Of a stretch of 38,761 nucleotides of DNA, positions 8,199 through 16,375 are shown in pieces. The stretch is from Candidatus Caenarcanum bioreactoricola. Its GTDB lineage: Bacteria; Cyanobacteriota; Vampirovibrionia; Caenarcaniphilales; Caenarcanaceae. The notes beneath the pieces were generated by a model. It searched no databases. It saw nothing but the letters and a program-made list of their open reading frames with translations, and was not told where the DNA came from. Position numbers and translations under genes: made by a program. The stretch covers positions 1-38,761 of the forward strand of contig MOYB01000006.1 in NCBI GenBank assembly GCA_001899385.1, read 5' to 3'. The stretch's first letter is position 1, and each line of letters begins with the position of its first letter.

Positions 8199-8324
8199 TT
8201 TATTAATAATTAAGTTAATACTAAAGGACTATATCAATAGGGCTTTCATTATAAATTTTTTAAATTGTACTAAGTCTTAATTTTTAAGGGAATAAATTTA
8301 GAAGAAATAAAAACACAAAGTTCA

Positions 8325-8669
8325 ATGAAAAAAATAATACTTTTTACTTTAACTTTTTTATTAGTTTTAGGCATTGTTGACCTAATTAAAGCAGAGCCTT
8401 TTAATTTTTATGAAAGTCCTTACTTCGGAGTAAAAGAAGAAGTTTATGAATATTATACTCCAAAGAGAATAACCCCTTTAATAGCTCAATTACCAGAATA
8501 TTCAATGAGGGGACCAGGTTATATTTGTGATAAGAGACAAGCTTCTCCTGTTTATCGTTATCCTTTACAATATAATAGACATATAGGTTATAGAGAAGCA
8601 GACTGGGCTAAAAACACTCTTTATGATAATGGCATTTTTCCTGTAAATTTTGGTGGCTACACTTATTAA
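8325..8669 (+). CDS. Small secreted tyrosine-rich protein, unknown family
   Basis: A 114-residue protein with a clear signal peptide: MKK, then a hydrophobic core to about residue 22 (FTLTFLLVLGIVDLI), with probable cleavage after KA-E near residue 25. The mature part, about 90 residues, holds 14 tyrosines and several Pro/Arg/Gly residues (YTPKRITP, SPVYRYPLQY) but only one Cys and no recognised domain. It may be a periplasmic or outer-surface protein. Its 3' end overlaps the convergent CDF gene by 62 bases. I do not recognise the family, and nothing nearby indicates its role. Confidence 0.6.
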   Translation: MKKIILFTLTFLLVLGIVDLIKAEPFNFYESPYFGVKEEVYEYYTPKRITPLIAQLPEYSMRGPGYICDKRQASPVYRYPLQYNRHIGYREADWAKNTLYDNGIFPVNFGGYTY

Positions 8670-9549
8670 GTTTTAAACATTCATTATTACAAGGCTCAGT
8701 ATGAATAGTAACAGAAGAGTTAAATAAAATATTTTTAAGTTCTATTTCTATTTCATCACAAATAATATGTGCTTCTTTTATTCTTAAGCCTTTAGGCAAT
8801 ACAATAGTAAATTCAATAAATTTATTAGGACCAGATTTCCTAGTTTTAAGATTATTAAAAGAGATTATTTTTTGTATAGAACAATAGGATTTTAGTATTT
8901 TTTTTATATCTTCTAGATTAGCTTTAGAGAGAGAACTGTCAAGAATATTTTTAGAAGAATCAATACAAAGATTCAATCCGGCTTTTATTATTAAAAGTCC
9001 AACTAAAATAGCTACAATTGGATCAAATATTTTAATTCCAGTAATTTTTATACAAATTAAAGCAATAAGTACTCCTGCAGAAGTTATAACATCAGTACGT
9101 AAATGTTCAGCATCTGCATGAAGTGCTATTGAATCCGTTTCTTTTGCAACTTTAAAAAGATATTTACTAACTAAGATATTTGCAACAATAGAAATACTCA
9201 TTACAATAATGCCTAAAAAAGAATCAATATAATCAAAATTTTTATTTATTAATTTTTCTACTGATTCATAGATTATATAAAAAGCAGCTAAAATAATAAG
9301 AAAACCTTCAATAAAACCAGATACTTCTTCAAATTTACCATGTCCATATTGATGATCTTCATCTGCTGGATTTGAAGAGATTTTTACCGCAATAAAAGCA
9401 ATAAAAGACGCAAGTAAATCAACAAGAGAATGTACTGCTTCTGAAATTATACTTATACTATTTGTAAAAATTCCTACAATAAGCTTTGATAAAACTAAAA
9501 TTGTATTAGAAATTATTGAAATTCCTGCGGCTTTAATTTTATTATTCAT
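8608..9549 (-). CDS. Cation diffusion facilitator (CDF) metal exporter with Cys/His-rich tail
   Basis: A 313-residue inner-membrane antiporter exporting divalent metal ions such as Zn, Fe, Co or Cd. Six membrane segments are evident in the first 210 residues. The substrate motif is HSLVDLLAS (about 41-49), followed by the loop with DEDHQYGHGK characteristic of CDF proteins, and a second membrane motif HADAEHLRTD (about 143-152). The cytoplasmic C-terminal domain ends in HTEP, as expected. Beyond it are about 30 additional residues with five Cys and three His, plausibly a metal-binding tail. Substrate cannot be told from sequence alone. It lies 13 bases downstream of the flavodoxin-like gene on the same strand, suggesting cotranscription. 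It overlaps the convergent small secreted gene by 62 bases. Confidence 0.88.
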   Translation of the reverse strand: MNNKIKAAGISIISNTILVLSKLIVGIFTNSISIISEAVHSLVDLLASFIAFIAVKISSNPADEDHQYGHGKFEEVSGFIEGFLIILAAFYIIYESVEKLINKNFDYIDSFLGIIVMSISIVANILVSKYLFKVAKETDSIALHADAEHLRTDVITSAGVLIALICIKITGIKIFDPIVAILVGLLIIKAGLNLCIDSSKNILDSSLSKANLEDIKKILKSYCSIQKIISFNNLKTRKSGPNKFIEFTIVLPKGLRIKEAHIICDEIEIELKNILFNSSVTIHTEPCNNECLKLNKCSHQNLQEKCHYHKECF

Positions 9550-9562
9550 TATTCTTTATATT

Positions 9563-10168
9563 TTAAACTAATTTCTCTCCAAGTTTCTTTGCTTTGTTTA
9601 ATAATCTTTCCGAAAGAATTTCTTTTTTTTCATGTCCTACAAAACCGATAAGAAAAGATTTTATAACTTTTGCTCCTAATACATTTGCAGATAATCCTAA
9701 AGTTTTAAAAGTTCCTGTCATAAAATATGCTAATGGCCAAGGCATTGCAGAAGAAGCAACAATTATTGCTTTTTTATTAAATTTCTTAATTCTATTTTGA
9801 GGAGGTCCTAATTTTTTCCAGGGCCAATAAGTAAAACAAAGCAATCTTTCTGCAAAACGACGCATTAAAGCAGTAGTATCATAAAAATTTACTGGAGAGG
9901 CAAGAATAATAGAATCTGCTTTTTCTATTTCATTTAAAATTTCTGCCATTTCATCTTTTTTTTCAAAAATACATTCTTTTCTTTTTTCACCTTCTTCTTG
10001 AGTACAAATACGACAGTTAATACAGAATTCGATTTGTTTATCTAAAAGATAGATTTTTTTAGTTTGAGCACCTTTCAATTCAGCAGATGCTAACATACTA
10101 TCAACAGCTTGGTCTATAATCCCAGCTTTACGATAAGTTCCTAAAATAGCTACAACTAATTTTTTCAT
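9563..10168 (-). CDS. Flavodoxin-fold NAD(P)H-dependent oxidoreductase with CxxC motif
   Basis: A 201-residue FMN-binding flavodoxin-like protein. The phosphate-binding loop appears as GTYRKAG (about 10-16). A cysteine cluster CINCRICTQEEG and later KEC lies near 49-66, as in iron-sulfur flavoproteins and related NADPH-dependent FMN reductases. The sequence ASPVNFYDTTALMRRFAERL around 90-109 matches the flavin-binding loop and dimer helix. The protein is probably cytoplasmic and reduces small acceptors, quinones or metals; the substrate is unknown. It is the first gene of a likely two-gene unit with the CDF exporter (13-base gap), which may hint at metal or redox stress. Its upstream region carries the 24-bp inverted repeat at 10211-10268. 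Confidence 0.8.
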   Translation of the reverse strand: MKKLVVAILGTYRKAGIIDQAVDSMLASAELKGAQTKKIYLLDKQIEFCINCRICTQEEGEKRKECIFEKKDEMAEILNEIEKADSIILASPVNFYDTTALMRRFAERLLCFTYWPWKKLGPPQNRIKKFNKKAIIVASSAMPWPLAYFMTGTFKTLGLSANVLGAKVIKSFLIGFVGHEKKEILSERLLNKAKKLGEKLV

Positions 10169-10210
10169 AAGTTTAATTTATTTTATCAAATTCAAAAGAT
10201 TTATTATATA

Positions 10211-10268
10211 TAAAAATCTTATTCATAATAATTTGTTGAGAATAAAATTATTATGAATAAGATTTTTA
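10211..10268. repeat. Perfect 24-bp inverted repeat overlapping a start codon
   Basis: Arms 10211-10234 and 10245-10268 are exact reverse complements (24 bp) around a 10-base spacer, GTTGAGAATA. The right arm contains the ATG (10253-10255) of the membrane protein gene. The left arm holds the mirror-image ATG on the minus strand, upstream of the flavodoxin-like gene. In RNA this would form a long AU-rich hairpin that hides the start codon. No T-tract follows, so a simple terminator is unlikely. It could be an operator for both divergent genes, a recent inverted duplication, or an RNA-level control element. Confidence 0.8.
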
Positions 10269-11254
10269 AATTACCTAAAAGTTATGTATTTTTTTGCTTT
10301 CTTACAACTTTTATGTTTATTGGATTTATTTTTATTTCTTATAACGTATCACTTACAAAAGGACTATGTTGTATTATTGGAATTAAAAAGCAACAAGTTA
10401 GATCTAATTGTGATAAAAAATGTTGTAAAGAAAATAAGTTTCCTCAAATAAATCCATTTAATAAAGAAGGATATCTTATTTTAAAAAAAGGATTTTTACT
10501 TTCTATTAATAATAATTATGATCGTATAGGTTTTTTTTCTCTTTTTATTTTTTCTTTTTTATTAATGTTATTTTCTTGGATTTATTATCTAGGTTCCTAT
10601 GTTTTAGTCTCTGATAAATATTTAATTTTAAGAATGTTTTTTTATTATAAGAAAAAATATAATTGGTCAGATTTTCTCGAAATGGAAGAAACTAAATTTT
10701 CTTATTCAAAAGTTGCTTCTAAAGTCTTTTTAAAAACAAAATATTTTAAAGAAGTTTGTTTTTCTATTAAAAAAGAAGAATTTAATGAATTTAAAGAAAT
10801 ATTTAATAATAAAATTACTAATAATCTTCAATTAACTGATTATTCTAAATTTATTAAACCAATTTCATTAGAAAAATATTATATGCAAACATTTATTTTT
10901 TCTCTCATTATTCTTATTATTCTTATTTTTAACTTTAATATAGATTCAATAATATTTATTTTTTTTGCTTTATTAATTATGATATCTACACTTTCTTATC
11001 TTTTTTTAGTCCCTAAGGAAATTATTATTTCATCTAATAAACAAATTAATTTTAAATATATTTTAAATTTTATGAATAATCATATAAAACTTGATGAAGG
11101 ATATAAAATTATAATTACTAAATATCCAAGAAAATTTCTTTTGTATACAAATAAAAAAAATTTTACTTTAGCAAAAGCCAATTGGGAATTTAATTCTTTT
11201 GAAAGATTATTAAATTATTTAATTAAAGATGCTCTAGATATTATTGAAAAATAA
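10253..11254 (+). CDS. Hypothetical membrane protein with cysteine-rich loop
   Basis: A 333-residue membrane protein of unrecognised family. Hydrophobic segments lie near 11-33, 91-116, 211-233 and 235-253. Between the first two is a short loop with five Cys in 20 residues (CC at 39-40 and, in NCDKKCC, three more at 53-58), possibly redox- or metal-active. After the second segment, YVLVSDKYLILRMFFYYKK followed by YNWSDFLEMEE resembles the bacterial PH-like domains found behind a membrane hairpin; the C-terminal region may be a second such domain. These are structural impressions only. The start codon is inside the perfect inverted repeat. No Shine-Dalgarno sequence is visible. Confidence 0.6.
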   Translation: MNKIFKLPKSYVFFCFLTTFMFIGFIFISYNVSLTKGLCCIIGIKKQQVRSNCDKKCCKENKFPQINPFNKEGYLILKKGFLLSINNNYDRIGFFSLFIFSFLLMLFSWIYYLGSYVLVSDKYLILRMFFYYKKKYNWSDFLEMEETKFSYSKVASKVFLKTKYFKEVCFSIKKEEFNEFKEIFNNKITNNLQLTDYSKFIKPISLEKYYMQTFIFSLIILIILIFNFNIDSIIFIFFALLIMISTLSYLFLVPKEIIISSNKQINFKYILNFMNNHIKLDEGYKIIITKYPRKFLLYTNKKNFTLAKANWEFNSFERLLNYLIKDALDIIEK

Positions 11255-11378
11255 TTTTTTTATTATATTTTTATTTTTAGAAATTTCCCTTATAAAACTA
11301 TAGAAAACCCTAAACAATTTAAATTAAAATAAATTTTTAGGAAGAATTAAATAAAGATAGCTTATTTCAAAAAATATT

Positions 11379-14300
11379 ATGGTAACTATTAATTCTTCTA
11401 GATCTACTAATAATCTAATTTTAAATGGGACTGCTCAAATTGATTATATCTATGGAGGTTCTGGCAACGATTATATTTATGGAGGCTCTAATAATGATTA
11501 TTTATATGGTGGATTAGGTAGCGATTATTTAGATGGTGGCTCAGGTAATGATAAAGTATATGGTGGAGCTGGTGATGATGAAGTATATGGTGGTTCTGGC
11601 GATGATTACTTAAAAGGGGATGCTGGTAATGATAAAATATATGGTGGCTCTGGTAATGATTATTTATATGGTGGAATAGGTGATGATTATTTAAATGGTG
11701 GCTTTGGTAATGATAAATATGTATATAAATTTGGAGAAGGTAATGATGTTATTAAAGACTATGATGGAATAGACAGCTTAAATCTTAGTACTTTAATAGG
11801 TAAAGTTGAAGGAATTATACAAAATGGAAATAATTTTGAAATTGAATCAACAATTTGGGTTAAAAATGGAAATAATTTAATTTTAAATTTTGATACAAAC
11901 AGTAAACTTACAATTAATAATTATTATCAAACAGGAAATATTGAAAATATAATTTTAAAAGAAATTCCAAATGAAGCTCCTGTATTTGTTGGAGATAAAA
12001 CTGCTGAAATAAATGAAGGTGCTTTATATACTTTTACAAGCACTAATTTAAACTTAACAGATTCTGATAATACTCCTTCACAGCTTACATATACAGTAAG
12101 TAATTTAATAAATGGTCAAATTTTTATAAACGGTACAGCTTCAAATAATTTTACACAAGAACAAATAAATAATGGACTTGTTAGATTTATGCATAATAAT
12201 TTACAAACTGGAGAATCTAGTTTTGATTTTATTGTTAGTGATGGAAAAAATACTTTAGATTCTCAAAAATTTAATTTTACAGTTAATCATGATAATGATA
12301 CTCCTTTATTTACTGGGGATAAGACTGCTGAAATTAACGAAGGTGCTTTATATACAATTACAAATATTGATTTGAATACAACAGATATAGATAATACTTC
12401 TTCACAACTTGTTTATACTGCAAGCAATTTAGTAGCTGGTAAAATACTAGTTAATGGAATAACTTCTAATAGTTTTACACAAACTCATATAAATAATGGC
12501 TTTGTTAAATTTGTACATAATGGCTCTGAAGCTGAAAGTGCAGGTTTTGATTTTATTGTTAGTGATGGAACAAATACTTTAGATTCTCAAGTTTTCAATT
12601 TTATAATAAATCCAGTTAATGATGATCCTGTGTTTTCTGGAGATAAGACTGCTGAAATTAACGAAGGTGCTTTATATACAATTACAAATACTGATTTAAA
12701 TTTAACAGATCCTGATAATACTCTTGATGAGCTTACATATACCGTAGATAATTTAGTTAATGGACAAATCTTAGTTAATGGGGTAGCTTCTAATAGTTTT
12801 ACACAAGCACAAATTAATGCAGGACAAGTCATCTTTCAACATGATGATTCTGAAACTACAAATGCAAGTTTTCAATTTCAATTTGATGATATAGATGGTT
12901 CTTCTGCTCCTATTATGCCTCAGATCTTTAATTTTACTGTTAATCCAGTTAATGATGATCCTGTATTTTCTGGAGATAAAACAGCAACAATAGATGAAGG
13001 TGGATTCTATATACTTACAAATGCTGATTTGAATTTAACAGATCCTGATAATACTCCTGATGAGCTTAGTTATACTATAGACAATTTAGTTAATGGACAA
13101 ATCTTAGTTAATGGGGTAGCTTCTAATAGTTTTACACAAGCACAAATTAATGCAGGACAAGTTATATTTCAACATGATGATTCTGAAACTACAACTGCAA
13201 GTTTTCAATTTCAATTTGATGATATAGATGGTTCTTCTGCTCCTGTTATGCCTCAAACTTTCAATTTCACAGTTAATCCAGTTAATGATGATCCTGTATT
13301 TTCAGGAGATAAGACTGCTGAAATTAACGAAGGTGCATTATATACAATTACAAATACTGATTTAAATTTAACAGATCCTGATAATACTCTTGATGAGCTT
13401 AGTTATACTATAGACAATTTAGTTAATGGACAAATCTTAGTTAATGGTGTAGCTTCTAATAGTTTTACACAAGCACAAATTAATGCAGGACAAGTCATAT
13501 TTCAACATAATGGCTCTGAAACTATAACTGCAAGTTTTCAATTTCAATTTGATGATATAGATGGTTCTTCTGCTCCTGTTATGCCTCAAATCTTTAATTT
13601 TACTGTTAATCCAATTAATGATGATCCTGTGTTTTCTGGAGATAAGACTGCTGAAATTAACGAAGGTGCTTTATATACAATTACAAATACTGATTTAAAT
13701 TTAACAGATCCTGATAATACTCTTGATGAGCTTACATATACTGTAGATAATTTAATTAATGGACAAATCTTAGTTAATGGGGTAGCTTCTAATAGTTTTA
13801 CACAAGCACAAATTAATGCAGGACAAGTCATATTTCAACATAATGGCTCTGAAACTACAAATGCAAGTTTTCAATTTCAATTTGATGATATAGATGGTTC
13901 TTCTGCTCCTGTTATGCCTCAAATCTTTAATTTTACTGTTAATCCAATTAATGATGATCCTGTGTTTTCTGGAGATAAAACAGCAACAATAGATGAAGGT
14001 GCTTTATATACAATTATAAATACTGATTTAAATTTAACAGATCCTGATAATACTCTTGATGAGCTTACATATACTGTAGATAATTTAATTAATGGGCAAA
14101 TTCTAGTTAATGGTGTAGCTTCTAATAGTTTTACACAAGCACAAATTAATGCAGGACAAGTCATATTTCAACATAATAGCTCTGAAACTACAAATGCAAG
14201 TTTTCAATTTCAATTTGATGATATAGATGGTTCTTCTGCTCCTGTTATGCCTCAAATCTTTAATTTTACTGTTAATGATCTGCCTTTATTTTCTGGTGAT

Positions 14301-16373
14301 GGAACTATTGAAATTAAAGAAAATACCTCTTATATAATCACAAATTCTGATATTAATGTAATAGATTCTGATACGCCTTTAAATGAAATTAATTATAAAA
14401 TAACTACTAGTTTAGGTTCTTTAAATCCTATATTAGTTCAAAAATGGAATGGAAATGAATGGATAAATAATGATAGCTTTACACAAGCTGATATAAATAA
14501 TGGTTTTGTTAGATTACAACATGATGGATCTGAAGCGTTAACAAGTATTGATTTTTATCTTATATTTGAAGATAATTTTGCTGAAAATATTCAAGTTGAA
14601 CTTTTTAATATTAATGTAAACCAATTTAATGATGTAAATAATAAAGCTATAAATGATTTTCTTATTTCTACAACTAATACAAATAATCAACGTTTTCCAG
14701 AAATAAGAAGTTTATCAAATGGTAATTTTGTTGTTGCTTGGGAAAGTTATGATAATGGAAGTGATTCTAATATAAGAGGACGAGTATTTAATGCAAATGG
14801 AACTCCTCTTAATGCTTCTGATTTTCTTATTTCTACTTCTAATATAGATAATCAACAAAATTTAGAAATAATAAGTTTAACAAATGGTAATTTTGTTGTT
14901 ACTTGGGAAAGTTATGATAATTACAATAATACTTCTGCGGATATAAGAGGACGAGTATTTAATGCAAATGGCACTGCTATTAATACCTCTGATTTTCTTA
15001 TTTCTACTTCTAATGCAAATCTTCAAATGGAGCCAGAAATAACAAGTTTAACAAACGGTAATTTTGTGGCTACTTGGCAAAGTTATGATAATGGAAATGA
15101 TTATAATATAAGAGGAAGAGTATTTAATGCAAATGGAACAGCTATTAATGCTTCTGATTTTATTATTTCTACTTCTAATACTTATAATCAAGAGGAGCCT
15201 GAAATAAGAAGTTTATCAAATGGTAATTTTGTAGCTACTTGGATAAGTTTTGATAATGGAAATGATTATAATATAAGAGGAAGAATATTTAATCCAAATG
15301 GAACAGCTGTTAATGCTTCTGATTTTCTTGTTCCTACAAGTAACATCTATAATCAACTGAAGCCAGAAATAACAAGTTTATCAAATGGTAATTTTGTGGC
15401 TACTTGGTTAAGTTCTGAAAATGGAGCTTATTATGGAATAAAAGGAAGAGTGTTTAATGCAGATGGAACAGCTCTTAATGCTTCTGAATTCTTGATTCCT
15501 ACAAGCAATTTTACTTCTGATCCTTATGTTCAATGTTATCCTAAAATAACAAGTTTAACAAATGGTAATTTTGTTGTTACTTGGGGAAGTCTTGATAATG
15601 GCTCTAATTGTGATATAAGAGGAAGAGTATTTAATGCAAATGGAACTCCTCTTAATACTTCTGATTTTCTTGTTTCTACTTCTAATACAAATGATCAATA
15701 TTTTCAAGAAATAACAAGTTTATCAAATGGTGGTTTTGTTGTTGTATGGGGAAGTTCTGATAATGGTTCTAATAAAGTAAGAGGTCGTATTTTCAATGCA
15801 GATGGCAGCGCTCTTAGTACTTCTGATTTTATTATTTCTACTTCTAATTATTATAATTGGTATGAACAAAATTTAGAAATAACAAGTTTATTAAATGGTA
15901 ATTTTATTGTTACTTGGGAAAGTGCTAATAGTACTACTGGTCTTGATATAAGAGGACGAATGTTTAGTGCCGATGGTACTCCTTTAGGTGATTTAACAGG
16001 TATAGGTACAACAGCTAATGATCTTCTTGTATCTCAAAGTACTTTAAAAGATACTCTTATTGGTGATGCAGGCAATGATCTTTATATCTTTAGAGATACT
16101 TTTGGTAATGATATCGTAAAAGATTCTGCTGGTATAGATTCTATGGATCTTAATGATTTTGCATATTCTACTGCTGTATTCACTCGTCAAGAAGGAAATG
16201 CTAGCACTGGAGATGATTTGTTGATAAGTATAGGAGCTAATGGAAGTATTCTTATAGAAAATTATTTTGCGGAAGATTCTGTAAATACTGCTGGTACTGG
16301 ATATATAGAAGATATAGATTTTATGGGAATGCAAAATGTTGATGTAGCTCACATTGCTACATTAGGATTATAA
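11379..16373 (+). CDS. Giant RTX/cadherin-like secreted surface protein (adhesin candidate)
   Basis: A 1664-residue protein without a classical signal peptide, as expected for type I secretion. Residues about 17-115 are about ten RTX nonapeptides (GGSGNDYLY type, Ca-binding), unusually at the N-terminus. A connecting domain (about 118-195; EGNDVIKDYDGIDSL) follows. Then come eight cadherin/CSPG-like repeats of about 111 residues (about 196-1085; FSGDKTAEINEG ... NDDPVFSG), five of them almost identical. Next are eight repeats of about 55-60 residues (1093-1539; SNGNFVVTWES ... GRVFNANGT). The C-terminal cap (about 1545-1664) has another RTX-like motif (GDAGNDLYIF) and a likely uncleaved export signal. 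Likely role: Ca-dependent adhesion or matrix. Transport by the exporter at 1016-3310 is inferred. A smaller paralogue lies at 30141-32153. Confidence 0.88.
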   Translation: MVTINSSRSTNNLILNGTAQIDYIYGGSGNDYIYGGSNNDYLYGGLGSDYLDGGSGNDKVYGGAGDDEVYGGSGDDYLKGDAGNDKIYGGSGNDYLYGGIGDDYLNGGFGNDKYVYKFGEGNDVIKDYDGIDSLNLSTLIGKVEGIIQNGNNFEIESTIWVKNGNNLILNFDTNSKLTINNYYQTGNIENIILKEIPNEAPVFVGDKTAEINEGALYTFTSTNLNLTDSDNTPSQLTYTVSNLINGQIFINGTASNNFTQEQINNGLVRFMHNNLQTGESSFDFIVSDGKNTLDSQKFNFTVNHDNDTPLFTGDKTAEINEGALYTITNIDLNTTDIDNTSSQLVYTASNLVAGKILVNGITSNSFTQTHINNGFVKFVHNGSEAESAGFDFIVSDGTNTLDSQVFNFIINPVNDDPVFSGDKTAEINEGALYTITNTDLNLTDPDNTLDELTYTVDNLVNGQILVNGVASNSFTQAQINAGQVIFQHDDSETTNASFQFQFDDIDGSSAPIMPQIFNFTVNPVNDDPVFSGDKTATIDEGGFYILTNADLNLTDPDNTPDELSYTIDNLVNGQILVNGVASNSFTQAQINAGQVIFQHDDSETTTASFQFQFDDIDGSSAPVMPQTFNFTVNPVNDDPVFSGDKTAEINEGALYTITNTDLNLTDPDNTLDELSYTIDNLVNGQILVNGVASNSFTQAQINAGQVIFQHNGSETITASFQFQFDDIDGSSAPVMPQIFNFTVNPINDDPVFSGDKTAEINEGALYTITNTDLNLTDPDNTLDELTYTVDNLINGQILVNGVASNSFTQAQINAGQVIFQHNGSETTNASFQFQFDDIDGSSAPVMPQIFNFTVNPINDDPVFSGDKTATIDEGALYTIINTDLNLTDPDNTLDELTYTVDNLINGQILVNGVASNSFTQAQINAGQVIFQHNSSETTNASFQFQFDDIDGSSAPVMPQIFNFTVNDLPLFSGDGTIEIKENTSYIITNSDINVIDSDTPLNEINYKITTSLGSLNPILVQKWNGNEWINNDSFTQADINNGFVRLQHDGSEALTSIDFYLIFEDNFAENIQVELFNINVNQFNDVNNKAINDFLISTTNTNNQRFPEIRSLSNGNFVVAWESYDNGSDSNIRGRVFNANGTPLNASDFLISTSNIDNQQNLEIISLTNGNFVVTWESYDNYNNTSADIRGRVFNANGTAINTSDFLISTSNANLQMEPEITSLTNGNFVATWQSYDNGNDYNIRGRVFNANGTAINASDFIISTSNTYNQEEPEIRSLSNGNFVATWISFDNGNDYNIRGRIFNPNGTAVNASDFLVPTSNIYNQLKPEITSLSNGNFVATWLSSENGAYYGIKGRVFNADGTALNASEFLIPTSNFTSDPYVQCYPKITSLTNGNFVVTWGSLDNGSNCDIRGRVFNANGTPLNTSDFLVSTSNTNDQYFQEITSLSNGGFVVVWGSSDNGSNKVRGRIFNADGSALSTSDFIISTSNYYNWYEQNLEITSLLNGNFIVTWESANSTTGLDIRGRMFSADGTPLGDLTGIGTTANDLLVSQSTLKDTLIGDAGNDLYIFRDTFGNDIVKDSAGIDSMDLNDFAYSTAVFTRQEGNASTGDDLLISIGANGSILIENYFAEDSVNTAGTGYIEDIDFMGMQNVDVAHIATLGL
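12624..14276 (+). repeat. Five near-identical 333-bp tandem repeats inside the RTX gene
   Basis: Units begin at 12624, 12957, 13290, 13623 and 13956, each with DPVFSGDK as its first residues, in exact 333-base steps (111 codons); the last ends about 14276. Differences between units are few (for example AEINEGAL versus ATIDEGGF, HDDSE versus HNGSE). The flanking copies (about 11962-12623 and 14279-14630) are clearly more diverged. The pattern indicates recent duplication or gene conversion and makes this stretch prone to length change and to misassembly. Confidence 0.93.
14655..15996 (+). repeat. Eight diverged repeats of about 165-180 bp inside the RTX gene
   Basis: Eight protein-level repeats of 54-60 residues, each with the plan DFLISTSN, then E-I-SL-NGNFVVTWES, then IRGRVFNANGT. 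The DNA copies share long stretches but have diverged more than the 333-bp array. Four weaker copies exist in the paralogue at 30141-32153. They probably form a beta-propeller or solenoid; this is inferred from repeat length and the W/GR pattern. Confidence 0.8.
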
Positions 16374-16375
16374 GA

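Noticed and set aside
11279-11290. 12-base match AGAAATTTCCCT, also at 32218-32229, near both RTX genes
   Set aside because: The orientation relative to the RTX genes differs, and similar short strings occur in coding DNA; probably chance in AT-rich sequence.
12587-14164. Three repeated minus-strand ORFs of 81 codons within the giant RTX gene
   Set aside because: They are antisense shadows of the 333-bp repeats and recur in multiples of the repeat step.
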